Shown here one piece after another: positions 40,241-54,088 of a stretch of 64,000 bases of DNA (its first letter is position 1; the number at the start of each line of letters is the position of its first letter). Both the position numbers and the translations under genes were made by a program. The DNA comes from Sycobia sp. Sy_11 (lineage: Eukaryota; Arthropoda; Insecta; Hymenoptera; Epichrysomallidae): NCBI GenBank assembly GCA_018907035.1, contig JACCIC010000293.1, positions 146,001 to 210,000 on the forward strand. Direction: 5' to 3'. A model generated the notes under the pieces. The model saw nothing but the letters and a program-made list of their open reading frames with translations. It did no database searches and was not told where the DNA came from.

Positions 40241-41430
40241 CATTCGAGTGGCACAGTTTGGCACATTTTATTGTATACACACACACACACACACACTTTC
40301 ATATACTTATGCCAAACAATATTTTTGTTTAATAAAAGTTGCTAAGATTTTCAAATATATTTTGATGTACTTTAATAGAGTTTCGTATACGCTGATATCG
40401 AGTTTTCTATACTTCAAGAATCCGTAATGTATTCTGCTATGTTTCGATATTCGCTTGAATTTTGAAAGTATATCAAGATATACAACTGCATCAAAACTTA
40501 TGAAAGAATTTCAAACCTTGTTCTTTAGCGCGTTTGTATATATGTCTTAATTCCATAGGTTTTCATCCATTTATGATTTCCACTAAAATAGTTAATATTA
40601 TAATCCATAAGAAGAGTGCCTCGACTTTGAATCGCCGACTTTAATTAAATTTATTTATCTGAATTGTAACTGTCTATGTATTTGGAAGGCAATATAACTA
40701 AGCTAATCTAATTTAAAATATACTTAAATAATTCCTATCTAAGTAATTACTACTTGAATACTTCATTCACTGTTTTCTATCGATTTTTTGTCAGTTTTTT
40801 ATTGATCTCAGTTTATCAACTTAAGTGTTTTTTCTTGTAAGTGAACTCATTGTAATATCATATGAACTATCTAAGCTGGTGGACATTCTAAATTCAGTAG
40901 AAATTGCTGCAATTTACGAGTATATCGCGATCGCAAAATAATTGATTTACGACAATTAAGTTAATATTCTCTTGATAATTAACAAATAAATATATCTCTA
41001 CAAATCCACTATGTGTAAATTTATCTCTGAACGCTAAACCGAAAACATTAGAAAACATCATACATTTCGCTCCGCTCGACTCTACAGAATCTACCTATTA
41101 AAAGCATATATTAAAATTTTTGATGGTCGGAATAAGGTGACTCGCAGAAATTTACATTGATCATGTGTATCTTTTACAGACAAATTACGAAAAATAAAAT
41201 ACTCAATACTTAATTACCAAACCAGACTTTAAATTTTTCATTTTAACATTTATATTTTAAATATATTTCCAATTTGTCTGCCTTTTTTCAATTTAACAAT
41301 CTATATCTGACCACAATCTCTATCTGGTCGTTTATGATAAATTTACTCTTTAATGTATTAATTTATTATTTCATGTATGCTTTTCAAGATTTTTGATAGT
41401 ACTAGACGGCTGCAAACATTACTAACTCTT

Positions 41431-41463
<33 letters not shown>

Positions 41464-42020
41464 CCGCGCGCACGCGAACGTATATTTATACTGAGTAAAA
41501 TATTTCAAAAAATATATTTCTTGAATTCTATTCGTATAAAAAAAGATAATATTTATTCAAATTTAAGAAGTCCGAAATATTGTAAAACACATAGCTTTAA
41601 ATGTGGCAAATGGATGATTTAAAATCATATTCAATTGATTAATTATTTACTTATTTTGAATACGATTTATTTAAATAAAATAAGTTAGGAATAATAAGTA
41701 AAAAAATCGATTTATTTAAAAGTATCAGCGAACATGAGTTGTATGTATATTGATTTGACTAAAATCAATAAACTAAAAAAAAATTCAATACTTGAATTAC
41801 TTAGAATTCATAAATTAATTCAAAAAAGAAAAATATAGTTGAAACAATTAATTTTTTTAATCAAAATAATATATATATATATATATATAAACCGATTCTT
41901 AGCAAAAGGGAAATCTATTGTAATGAAGCAGCACTGTGAAATTTTCTATTTTTTAGACTGCCTGACTGCCTCGCGCCACGGACATACAGCAAAAGAGGGC
42001 CATTACTCCAAAATTGAAGA
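40241..42020. other. No gene seen: AT-rich upstream of DRC9-like gene
   Basis: AT-rich DNA with (CA)n at about 40276-40298 and (TG)n at 41435-41462. It should hold the promoter of the DRC9-like gene, but no TATA box or other core element can be supported. Confidence 0.5.
41435..41462. repeat. (TG)n microsatellite
   Basis: Uninterrupted TG units. Confidence 0.95.
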
Positions 42021-42244
42021 ATGCCGCGAAAAATAAGGGAAACAACCTCCTCGTCCTCCAAGTCGTCGTCGCTGTCGTCCTCCCCCACAACCTCGTCTGC
42101 CCTGCTGGCGGGCTCGGCGCGCGCCGGGGCGCTGGCTGCCCTCGAGGAGTGCACCGACGCCCTGGCGATCTACCAGAGAGGCTTGATGACGGCGAGGCGC
42201 GTCTATCCGGCGGTCGATCGACGATCTGCGGCTCCGGGAACCAG
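42021..42244 (+). CDS. DRC9: DRC9-like exon 1 (start codon, GC donor)
   Basis: The ATG at 42021 opens a Ser-rich N-terminus followed by the conserved block LEECTDALAIYQRG. It is the first ATG of this frame and follows AT-rich DNA. The exon must leave two bases, because exon 2 reads as coiled coil only when it gives one base to a split codon. The only junction in the right phase is ACCAG|GCGAGT at 42244/42245, a GC donor close to the AG|GCAAGT consensus of GC-AG introns. The nearby GTATCC at 42249 is in phase 0 and would bring exon 2 to a stop. An unseen extra exon is the other explanation. Confidence 0.65.
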
Positions 42245-42500
42245 GCGAGTATCCCCGCCCCCCAGCCTATCTCGCGCTTATCTTGCGAGAATGGTATTAG
42301 ACGATTTCACGATGTTAGTAGCGAGATCGCCAGGCAGTGGAGCGAGTTTTTTTTTGAGTTAGAAACAATAAAACCCTTTCTTGTTACTCTTTCTTTTTTG
42401 TCTTTTCGGGAAACCGTATTCACCGTCGAACGAGTCGATATAGATTAAGATCGAATGTCGGTCACCGTTGAATATTCATCTTGTTTGAGAATAAGGGCGT

Positions 42501-42548
<48 letters not shown>

Positions 42549-43832
42549 CCTCTCTCTATCTCTCTCCCTCTCTGTCTCCCGACTGTTTAATAATGCATTG
42601 CGCTTACTTTACTTTTAGAAACTTCGGCGACCGAAGATTGTAAAATTTAATTTGAAAACTACATGCGGTCCGATCGTCGATCTGAAATCGGGGATTTAAT
42701 TTAACGAATTACCGTATACAGAAGTCGGGCCTATATTACTTGTTTTCATAAGGTTCCGAGATGTAACGTAAGAACAAATATTATTCGTTTATTTCCTCAC
42801 CGTGTAGCGTTCGAAGTTACCTCGTCACCATGAACGATCGAGCGGCTTTTCAAATGGGTAACGAGGAAGTAATGTTTCACAAATTACAACAGGATTGGTA
42901 AATAATACAAAATGATGATCACATTTTTATATTATAAAAAGTTTACGGTGTGTGTATGTATGCCATAAACATATAGGGATAAGCTGTCCTCATAAATAAA
43001 GGATCTACTATGTCTTTCTCCTCGCTCTCTCTCTGTAGTGTTATATAAAAAACACAGTCTATCTCAGATATGTTTATGGTCAAGACTTAATAAGCATAAA
43101 AAGTTGGTATTAGTTTCTAATCTATAACTTTGTACAATATAAATTAACATGGTTTTGCATTAATAATTAAATTGATTATTCTGTACAAGAACGCAATAAT
43201 AATAAGTGTTCATTTTTGACTTACCTAGCATAATTTTAATTACATAAAAATCCATTTCGACGCCTTACGTCTTCTGCCTTTCATAATTTTCGTAGAATAT
43301 TTTTATTTTAACTGCATGATAAAAGCTACATAACTAAAAAATGAATTGCTTTTAATCTTTGCACAGATTTGTTCATGTTCATTAAATCGCAATCAAAACA
43401 CAGAGAGTAGACACTTGAGTTTCTCAAATTTTGTTATATTTTCATAGTAATTATAAACAAATTGTTAAAATATTACGTGACTTAAATAGTTAATCTACCG
43501 TATACAATTTAAATTTAATAAGTTACTGTATATGTCATTGTAATATTATGGACTACATCAGGAATACATAGCAAAGAACTAAGACTAAAACAAATAAGCT
43601 TCCAATAAGCTATACTTTAATTATTGTTATTTCCTAACATTGTACCTGTTATATTCTGTGACCCTGAAAAATTCAACTTTTTATACAGTTCAAACTAAAA
43701 TCACACTAGGTCAACAGTGAAACAATCACTCACTTATCAGTAGCAATGTAATTTCCACTGATTCAACTTTATAGACAATATAGCTATAAACTATGTTAAT
43801 CCTCCTGGACATTAGAATATCTTTACACACAT

Positions 43833-43884
<52 letters not shown>

Positions 43885-44004
43885 TATTTATTTATTCTTT
43901 ATCAAATCATCAAAACGCCTATATAAGTATCCTTTCATAATAATTCATAATTTCATAATAATATGTATGTATGTATGTGTGTATGTTTATATTTATGTAC
44001 TATG

Positions 44005-44038
<34 letters not shown>

Positions 44039-44354
44039 ACACATCTTCCCGTTCCTCCCTCCATCGCCATATAGCCACTGGTTGGAGGACCTGCTGCACG
44101 GGGCAAGACTGAGCCTCGCCACGGACGGCAGGCTCGACTGCCTCGTCGACGAGGTGGCGCGGCTCGCCGCCAACCGGGCCGAGGAGGACAAGCTGCTGCA
44201 TGAGGCCCGCACGGCCGAGGCGGAGCTCGCGCGCACCCGTGAGGAGGCCGCGCTCAAGCGCCGCTGCCACGCCGAGGAGGAGAAGAAGCTGAGGACCGAA
44301 CTGCTGGCAATGCGGGTATCCCACGCGTTTCTAATGCCATGCGCACGCATACAT

Positions 44355-44390
<36 letters not shown>

Positions 44391-46136
44391 AACTGAGGAG
44401 GGAGGGGTATGAAATGCTGGTAGACATTACGAGTATTGAATGTATTAGAGGAACTTTAATGCTGGCCGAACGGTTCGAACCCATCGAGGCCTAGAACAGT
44501 TGAAGCAGTTCGAATCTCGGTTCGAATTCTGGGATCTCTTAAATATTCATACATCAAATCATTCGAATAATTCATTTCCTTTACCTACATCCGTATCGTA
44601 TGACGTTTGTGTAAAATTTATTTGTCCAAATATTGCTGGAAAATTCTTGCGCCTCATGTTAGATACGATTAATATAATATTATTGCTCCACGAAAATTTA
44701 ACTGTTATTTTTATATTATTCCATACTTATACATATTAATATATTGAGCGCAAGCGAATGATATATTTTAAACGTATCGCGGACGGCTGTCCTACAGTGT
44801 TACAAAACCTATGACTTCCCGTGCAGAAATATACTCGGCATATCCCTAGTTTGGGCTAGATCCTAGTCAGTATTACTGATGATTTCCTCATGTAGGTAAA
44901 TCTCGCCAGATCCGAGTTAGATTTACCTACGATCATCTAATAATCGTCATATATTATTATGCTGCACAAATCAGAGATGGATCGACTATACACGAGCTCG
45001 TAAACACATCTGACGACCGTCTTGGTCTTAGAGTACTATAACAACCTTCGATATTTATATGTTGAACTTGTACGTAACAATGAAATAATCCTGGAATATT
45101 CCCGTGCGTTATATTTCAGCGCTGCGAAGATCGCGGCAGTGTTATCCTGTGCCATTGCAATGATCGACATTGATTGACCATAAGTACGACGAGTAGCGTC
45201 ATTCGGCTCCTACAAAGGCCTAGCACCGTGCTACAATTGAAACGAGGACAGGATTCGGTTCAACGTAAATAAGCAGCGACGTGGACTGGCCCCGAAATAT
45301 AATTCCACTCGCCTACTGTTTTCGAACCAAAAGGTTCAATCGCGAAACAATAGCCGCCGAGCGCTTGATGACAAATAGTACACAACTCGCCGAGATCACT
45401 ATTTATACCTTAAAAGGTATACAACGCGAGCCATGCTTACTTTCATCGGGCGCTCGACGAATCTGTAGTTTACGTGGAAAAATACGCCACTGGTGTTTTT
45501 TTTTTAATATTTACATTTGTTAATTACCCTTTATTCTACGAAAAAAGGGAAGGAAAAGAAGAAGATGTCGAATACGGACAGGAGAGGCGAACTTCCGAGC
45601 TTCGTCCCGTGTAGAAATTTCGTATTGAATCCATCGCGGATCGAGTTAGTAATTCCTATTTATAATTGAAATCTAGCAAGAAAACCTCGATAGATTCTAT
45701 TGTGTGTATGTCTCATACTATTTAGGATATTAGTAGGAATATCCATATAAATCTAACTAATTAATATCTAAAGAATTCTATATAAAATCTATTCAAAACT
45801 TTTTTATTTCAACCCGAAATTTTATTCCATTCTGTCTTACAAATAATCGAAATATGAAGTAGAATTCGTATATGGAAAAATAAAATATGAAGAATATATT
45901 TAATCCAAGCCAAAATTAATTTAAATTAATAACGTACACATTTTCTTGTTTTTAATAAATAATTTAATTCTATTTTTTTGAAATATATATTTAAAATGAA
46001 AATTTTAATAATTTCTATTATTTTTCATTTAAATATTTAAATATTTTTTAAATTTTTACATTATTTCATCCATTATATTATAATAATTTTCGAAGATTTT
46101 TTTGTTATATAGATATACATACGAGATCATATTTTC

Positions 46137-46206
<70 letters not shown>

Positions 46207-47212
46207 TTATTAATTGTCGACGTACATTACAATAAATAATTTTATTACGCTTAAAAAACGTCCGACCTGACTTGAACTCCAACCAATGACCCTCTGATTC
46301 GCATGTTAACGGATTATCCTCTATGTCACAGATTATATATGGCAATAACTCATAAATACATTGTAGAGGGCGAATGCAGGATGTCAAAACTTAACTAGAA
46401 ATCAATACAATGTTCTTTTAATATAGTTTATTGATAAAATACAAACATACGTAAATACAAATGGCTACAATATTCGCGAGAGCTCGGCCTTATGCTACCG
46501 TCCACTTTCTCTACTCCGAACAAACTCTCCGCATTCGTACCTTTCACTCAGCTCATTAACGCATGATAGCCCTCCCCCGCATAATAATCACTGCCCGCGC
46601 AGGACAAGTTCCGCCTATTACTAGGCACGCACAACCTTGCTTCACGTAATTAGATCACCGGAATCCCTGCAATATATATATACAACAACTCAATTGTACA
46701 TAAAACGCGGACCATGGGATATTATATTTCGATTCTAGCTAGAGAATCCAAACTTAACCCTATGTAAGTTGAAATCTTTAATACAAACGTCAACATACAT
46801 ATTCAAACTAGAGATTAAATGTTTATACATTGTAATATTTTCGATTTTTATTGATAATAACATTTATTCCTCTTCTTATTTAATGAATCTTCTGCACTAG
46901 TATTATGCTCTGCATTATACTTGAAGCACAATGTTTCCGTTCATTTGTACCTAATATACTGCTTAGTAACGACTAAAAATAAACAAATATGAAAAAAGAA
47001 CAGAAGATAAAGTTAGATCGAACGGTCTGTCGGTCTTATTTATAGATAGCGTGCTGAATAAAGATATGGATAAGAATAAGTAACATGAACAGAAAGGGTG
47101 ATGAAATTGAGGTGTCGAGATTCGACGAAAAACTCTTCCTTTTGCGGGCCTGATGTATTTATTGAGAGGTTTCACTGTTTAAGCGTGCACGACGACGCAC
47201 ATGCGCGTATTA

Positions 47213-47261
<49 letters not shown>

Positions 47262-50200
47262 TATATATCCTGTACATTTCCGAGACGTGTGATTAGAACG
47301 TGCAATGACCACGAATTACCTATGTTCATGACCACTGCGCGTTTCAATCATGCGAACCCTAAACATAATGGATTAAGTATAATTCATAAATTATGAATAA
47401 AAAAATTAAATTAAAATCTTATACCTGCGTATAGGTATATATAACGTTTTAACACTCGAAGGTTGGAACGATTAAAATGTCAAACGCTCGCGCAGATTCA
47501 AGAGCTTCAAGTTCAAATCTGCTCGTATCCATAATATTCTGGAAATCTGCTTCTGTAAATCCATAATATATATGATTCTCAGTTCTGTAATCTTATAAGA
47601 ACGGTGACAGTCGTTATAACGGTACGTAACAGAATGCGCGGACATTCACGTCCCACTGTACACGTGTACAATCTGTCTATGGCGTCGATTAATAAGGTGG
47701 ACGAGCATCAGACTCGCTGGACACAGGGTGATTTTGGAAAATAATCGATCATGAATATGTTCCGCGGGCTTATCTCTTCGTTGCTGAGTATCTGGGCCTC
47801 CTCGCCGTCCAGCGGGATGATGTCCTTTACGATGTTCAGATACTCGCTGATCGGGCAGAATTCCTGGAAGTCCTTTAATTTCAGCACGCTGAATTTGTCT
47901 CCGTGTCCAGGCCAAAACAGCAACTGCAACGAAGATCCAACGGTATACCTTCATTATTTCGTTTACGAGTGGCATAGCGAAGTCTTTTTTTTAACGAATT
48001 CAAAAGTTATCGGCTGTGTATATAATTATAATACATTTATGCACGGATTAATGTACTATTGGAGTAAAATCTGAATGTCCTAACGACGCGTAACGTGATT
48101 CAAATTTTGACTATTTTTTCTTATAATATAACAATATGTACACTTTAACTTATTGTCATGAGCAATACTCAATACTCAATGATTTACCCGATCGTGTTCG
48201 AAATAGTGAAAATTCCGACTGTAAATAGTAAAATTCGACTGGAGGTGGTGAGCATCGAGGGCAACGCGTTGATAAAAGCAGAGAAAACGATCAGAACACC
48301 TTTCCTTGTTTAGACGCGTCCCCCGACATCCGCCGCCTCGAGTCGAATTTCGCAACTCACGCGAAGGAAACGACTACGCGGGGCTGATAACAATTTTTAA
48401 CCGCGCGTACATCATCTTACCCTGACGAATAGCTGATTCTCCTTATTCCTCAGCTTCTCCATAATTATCGCGCTGCCGTATCCGGGATACTCGGCGTCCT
48501 CGATGCCGTGGGCCCTGACGAATGCCGCTAGGTTCAATTCGTGACCGCTGTACAGGAAAATTTTTCTCGGATCGGCGGCCTCGTCGGCGACGTTCATGTT
48601 CTCGATTAACTGCTTGATCAGGAAGCCAGCGTTGATCTTTTGCATTTCCTTGGTGAAGGACAGCAGGTCCAAGAAGCGCGTGACGTGCGTCTGCAGGGTC
48701 TCGAACAATTCATCGGTGTACCAATCGGGAAGTCGCCCATTGGCCGCTTTCTAATGAAGGGGGATGTAGAACGATTATTTTACAAATATCTGTTAATAGT
48801 CCGAAATGAGAACTTTATATATATATACTCGAAACATTTTATACGTAAAATGGTAATCGCTTTAAATATACTTAACATGAGCAGCCAGAACATTATAAAT
48901 TTGTATGCATCCAATGAACGTTTTTTCCTTTATTCCAAATATTCCCTTTTCCTCGAAGAAAGGGCTCAATTTCAAAACCTGCTTCTTCTCCTCCTCGATC
49001 TCGGGCGAAATCCATACGTCCATCAGAATCTGCCTGTATCTGCAACGTAACCATCGGGTATTACGAAAATTCTTACGAGTTATTAAGCCTATACTGCATC
49101 TGTTATATTACAGCGCGGCCGCGATTAATAACGATAAGAATATTAGTCGGGTGATAAATAATGTAGATAAAGTATAATTAGACAGATACTGGCATAATTG
49201 CACTTTTTTATAGTATACATTATACGCACAGTTTGCCATTTTTCTCTCCGTTTTTTCTATTCTTTCTTTTATTCTTAAAACACCTGTTAAAGAGAAAATC
49301 ATTTCGGAATGATAAAAAATTAATTAAATCAAGCATATGGAGTTTTTCAGAGTGGTCTGAAACTGAATTTCCCGACAGCTATGCCAATGGTTAAGTCATT
49401 TGCAAGAAGTAAGTCATACAATGCATATCGGCGTCTTACATTTACAATTAAAGCGATCGGTTTGTCCAATATACATTGCACTTTTGTTTTATACATACTA
49501 AATTTGTACTTCGGATTTATTTTCTGTTCTTCGTTATTAATTAAACGTAGGTCTGAATTCCTTTTATTAACATTAATTGTACGAAATTTTTGAATATTAC
49601 AATTGGCAAATTTTATCAATTAAACGCATACCAGCTAATAAAATCAATATGATCTCGAATTACGCAAACGTACTTAGTTTTTGCGAATCAAATTTTCAAT
49701 TAGAATTAAAATTCAAAAATTAGAATTAAAAATTGAAATTTGAAAAATTAATAATTGAAAATTGAAAAATTGAAAAATCAAAAAAAAGATCTTTGGTCAA
49801 AAGAACGAAAAGCAATTCATTTGATTAATATTTGATTTATTTTAAGAAAAACATAGTTAATCAGTCTGTAAAATTATCATTTCTATAAACCCAATATTGT
49901 CAATTATTTTTTATTCTAGATATGGGCAAATTAAAGAATGTGAATGAATAGAATTTTGTTCAATTTCAAGTTTGAAAGAAGTTGACTAGAGAATAAAATT
50001 TCTAATTCATTCTCTATTTGAATGCATATTTCATGATTTTATTTAAGCACGTTCAACCAAATGCTCGTTGAATCTTCAATTAATTATATAAAATTATTGT
50101 ATTTTATTAACTAATATCAATTATTTTAAAATTATACTTTTAACACAGAGTCAAAAGGATGGTAGTTTCCTTGATTACATCTCATTAAACGTATTGTCAC

Positions 50201-53141
50201 GAACGATAAAAACTCAACGAAAATTGGGGAGACATAATTTTTATTGTTATTTATCAATCAAATTACTCATGGAATAGATACCTACGTACGTTGTATAAAA
50301 AAAAAATATCAAAATAATATTAAAAGTTTGTATTCGTGTATTTGGTGAGTTTGAATTCAAGCAAATGCATAAAATAAGTACATTTTAAAATAAATGGTAT
50401 TGGTTATTGGATACAAAGCAACGCCAACTTGCGTAGCTTTGAGATTGTAGGTTCTTTTTTAAAACTGAAAATTTGCAAATTTTCAAAAACGCCTCTGCCC
50501 GTCGATGAATTTTCTTCGACAGTTTGGATTGTTGCGCCTTAAAGTAACAACTTTTTTACTCAGAACGATTTTTTTTCCGTCATTAGAACTGTTTTTAAAA
50601 AAACTGTATTAAAAACCAACAAAAAAAAAACACATTTGCAGTGTTACGAGGATATAACCGACCATAAATAAACAAATTCTTAAAATCATAACTCGTTTAT
50701 AATTGTCGGGAAATTGTTGAACATGAACGCGCAATAATCGAAATTATCGAGGATAAAGAAAAAAAAATCCACTCACGCCCAGGTGCATTGCGGACGTTTA
50801 CAAATTTTGGGCTTCAAGGAGTGATTGACGATACCAAGGTCGTGTAAGTTGAAGTTAAATTAACAAAAATTCTTCCTAGAAAAAAAAAAACAAAAAAAAA
50901 AAATACAAGAAAGAAAGAACGATGTACCCCTCGTACGTATCGCCACAGATCGCCTACCTCGGCTTGTCCATCCCCTTCAGCAGCAGGTCCCGCTCCTTGC
51001 TCTCGTAGCGGAACGGTATCGGCTGCCAGGGCAGCCGGGGATCCCAGACCTGCTCGCCCGTGGGCGGATAGAGGCCGGCCAGCACGAGCAGCAGCGACAT
51101 CTTGGTGCGATCGTGATCGCTGCTGTAGGCGCTCAGCTCGTCGGGCCTGTAGGGCGCTTGCGCGCCCAAGTAGTCCTGGTAGCGGGCGCGCAGGAGGCAG
51201 CCGAAGCCGTGCATCTGCGCCTTTCCCGCCTGTGCGCGTGGGCCGGTTGGGGGGGGGGGAGGAAGAAAAACGATTATAATAAAAGCCAATACGCTGCGGG
51301 GACGAGCGATCCATAAATTACGCATTGTCGGTGACCAGCCCCATTCCCCAATTCCCCCAATCGTACGTAACTTTTGGCAAAATTATTTTCTGATAGTTCA
51401 CATTAAATAATTAACAGATCACAGTTTTTGTGATTTTAAACAATTCATTGGAGAAGTTTTTAATTATTCAAATTACTTAAAGATCGAACCGTCTTTCAAA
51501 TCGATTATTTTGCCCATAACGTCCCTGACGTTAATGTATATACATATATCTCTATAATGTATATATCTGTATATATATATATAATGTATGTCTGTGTGTG
51601 CGCGCGCGCGCGTGTGTGTGTGTTAAAGAATATTTTGTCAAATATCTGTTTATTTTGATCTTGAGGATTAAACAGCGGTATTAATTTTTAATTCGTTAAT
51701 ATAACCTCCAGAATATATTTAGTAAAAATGCAATAATATGATCACGGTAAACTAAATTGAATTATGTTAGAAAATTGATTATTTTATGATAAACTATCGT
51801 TTAAAAATAGTATTAGAAACACTGCAAGTTATCTTATTTCATTTTCTGAAATAATTCTATACATTTTATCGCGATCATAATAGATTCATTAAAATATTCT
51901 TTGCTTACTATGGATACAATACTAATTACAGTTAATGAATTAAATAAGCTTGCTTTTTTGATAAATTCTGATACAGTAATTAAAATATTTTTGCCGATCT
52001 TGAACGAGCAATGATTCATAAAAACCATGACGTTTCGATAGACTATATATATATTGACCTTGAGTTAAAAAAACTACTTACAATTACAAAGGCTTTCTTA
52101 CAAAGTATATATCAATAATTATAGAAATGTTATCTAATTGATTATTATAAAATCATAAGATTATATAACAACATTTTTTTACTAATTGATATTCTTGAAT
52201 ATATTACTTTCAACATATCTTATAAAATATAATAATTTCATGTATTTTATGCATAATTATAAAAGCATGAACAATTTTCTAATATTATTTTATGAACTAA
52301 TCTTTCAGTATATATAATATATTCCACACAATTTTATTATTAAATTTCGGAACATAATATATATATACTTAATGATTTATATTTATACCAGACTATATTA
52401 TTAATTTATTTTCTTAAAATGTTGATTAAAGGCAACAATTTTAGTAAACTTCACACTCAATATTAAAATAAAAATACTTTGTCAACTTTTAAAAATTTAC
52501 ATGTAAATTCTATAGCTGAACTGTTTTATATTGTCGACGAAAACCAAACCTGTATAGAATAAATTTCAATTATCATTTTGTATCAATCATTGACACTACC
52601 CAAATCGTCAAAAATCTTTTTCATTCTTGTACCATAATGAATTCTATTTTACTTTAAATTATAATTCATGTATATATGATACGTGCGCACTATAAATATT
52701 ATGAAAATTAAATGAAAGATAAAAAATTCTTGCGAAACACTAATTTTACTCCTCAGAAGTTACTTCCTACGTACGATTATTAGCAGCATATATTTAAGAC
52801 CCACTGCATCGGTGTAAGAAAATGTTCAACCCCCGCTCCCTCCCCCCAACCGACCCCAAGGTCTGACATAATTTATGGACGATCCCTTATTAAAACAGTC
52901 GAGTATATAACGTAGCACGGTGAAATATAATTGGATGGTTTAAAATCGACGATATTGTATGTGTTTTTCTTTTTGCTCTTTTTACATTGGTCAATTGCTC
53001 GAAGCCATAGGTCTCGGTGAGCGTGCGGTCGATGAAATGCGGTAAAAACTGCGAGAGCTCCAGTTTACTGTTGGTCCTTGCCCCATGACGGAAGAGCTAA
53101 AAAAGATCAAGTGAAATAACGTATATTGGATAAATATCCAA

Positions 53142-53198
<57 letters not shown>

Positions 53199-54032
53199 GT
53201 GGACTTATAAATTACAGATCGAAAAAATCATGAATAATTTTCCATGTATGAATAAATATTAAAAATAAAAAAAAAATTATAAGAGTTACTTAATGAAAAA
53301 TCTGGTTGTCATGTAAATCCAGAGTTATTTTGCATAAAAATAGAAGAATTTGATTGAGCATATAACTATACTTATATATAATTGTATGCAAAGGTTTATT
53401 TAAAAAAAATCTTTATCTAGATCATTCAAATGTGTGTAGCTGTATACAATTGACAATGTACATTTTAACTAATTGATGGACTATAATCGTATTCAAAGTT
53501 TAAATATAATCTTCTACCTAAAAAGAATATTCAATGAAACTCATTTATGATACAATGTACTGCACATATTCGAACTGCTGAAACGCTCGCACGAATTCGA
53601 AACAGAAGCTCGAAACTGTCTTAATCCAAGTGCTGAAAATAGATGATGAAAATTTAGCTGATTTTTTGCTTTCCATGAATTATTATTCAAAAGCTAATTG
53701 TTCCGAGTTTACACGCACAGACGCGAATGCATGGTTGCATACATACACGAGCATGTAGACACGAATACACACACACTCGCGCACATAAATAAAAATTCAT
53801 AATGCTTAATGAATTAATAACTGATGTATATGGCAAAAAGATATAATATAATTAATTAATGAACGCTATTTGGCATGTTCACAAAAAAAATTTCATTATA
53901 TGAAAAAAGAACGCAGTAAATGTTTAGAGCCTATAGAAATCTCTCTTCAAGCAAATGTAAATGTCAATCTATGATAATAATATAATAAACAAAAAAAATT
54001 CACAGGCTCCAAGAAACACGGTTTACAAATAT

Positions 54033-54088
<56 letters not shown>

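Larger units (their letters stand above)
42245..44074 (+). other. DRC9-like intron 1 (GC-AG)
   Basis: Starts GCGAGT and ends ATATAG. It carries a (CT)n run at 42503-42544 and two (TA)n runs at 43836-43880 and 44007-44036, the latter next to the acceptor. No other coding segment is seen. Confidence 0.55.
44316..47707. other. 5' part of DRC9-like intron 2
   Basis: Non-coding. Holds the inverted repeat at 44892-44930, a GC-mixed patch at 45110-45500, the tRNA-derived relic and the LTR-like segment. It ends at the 3' end of the antisense phosphatase gene. Confidence 0.5.

Noticed and set aside
42014..42448. Alternative 144-codon frame over DRC9 exon 1
   Set aside because: It is out of frame with the conserved LEECTDALAIY block and does not join the downstream coiled coil.
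43953..44350. - strand frames over DRC9 exon 2
   Set aside because: Shadows of the GC-rich coiled-coil exon; the + strand has the splice sites and heptads.
44466..44530. GGTTCGAA words resembling tRNA box B
   Set aside because: No box A at the right distance and no cloverleaf pairing on either strand.
47459..47530. Possible tRNA (box B-like CAAGTTCAAATC)
   Set aside because: No acceptor stem or D arm can be drawn.
50814..51314. 166-codon - strand frame overlapping phosphatase exon 3
   Set aside because: It is frameshifted relative to the family sequence, and its stop-free length reflects high GC.
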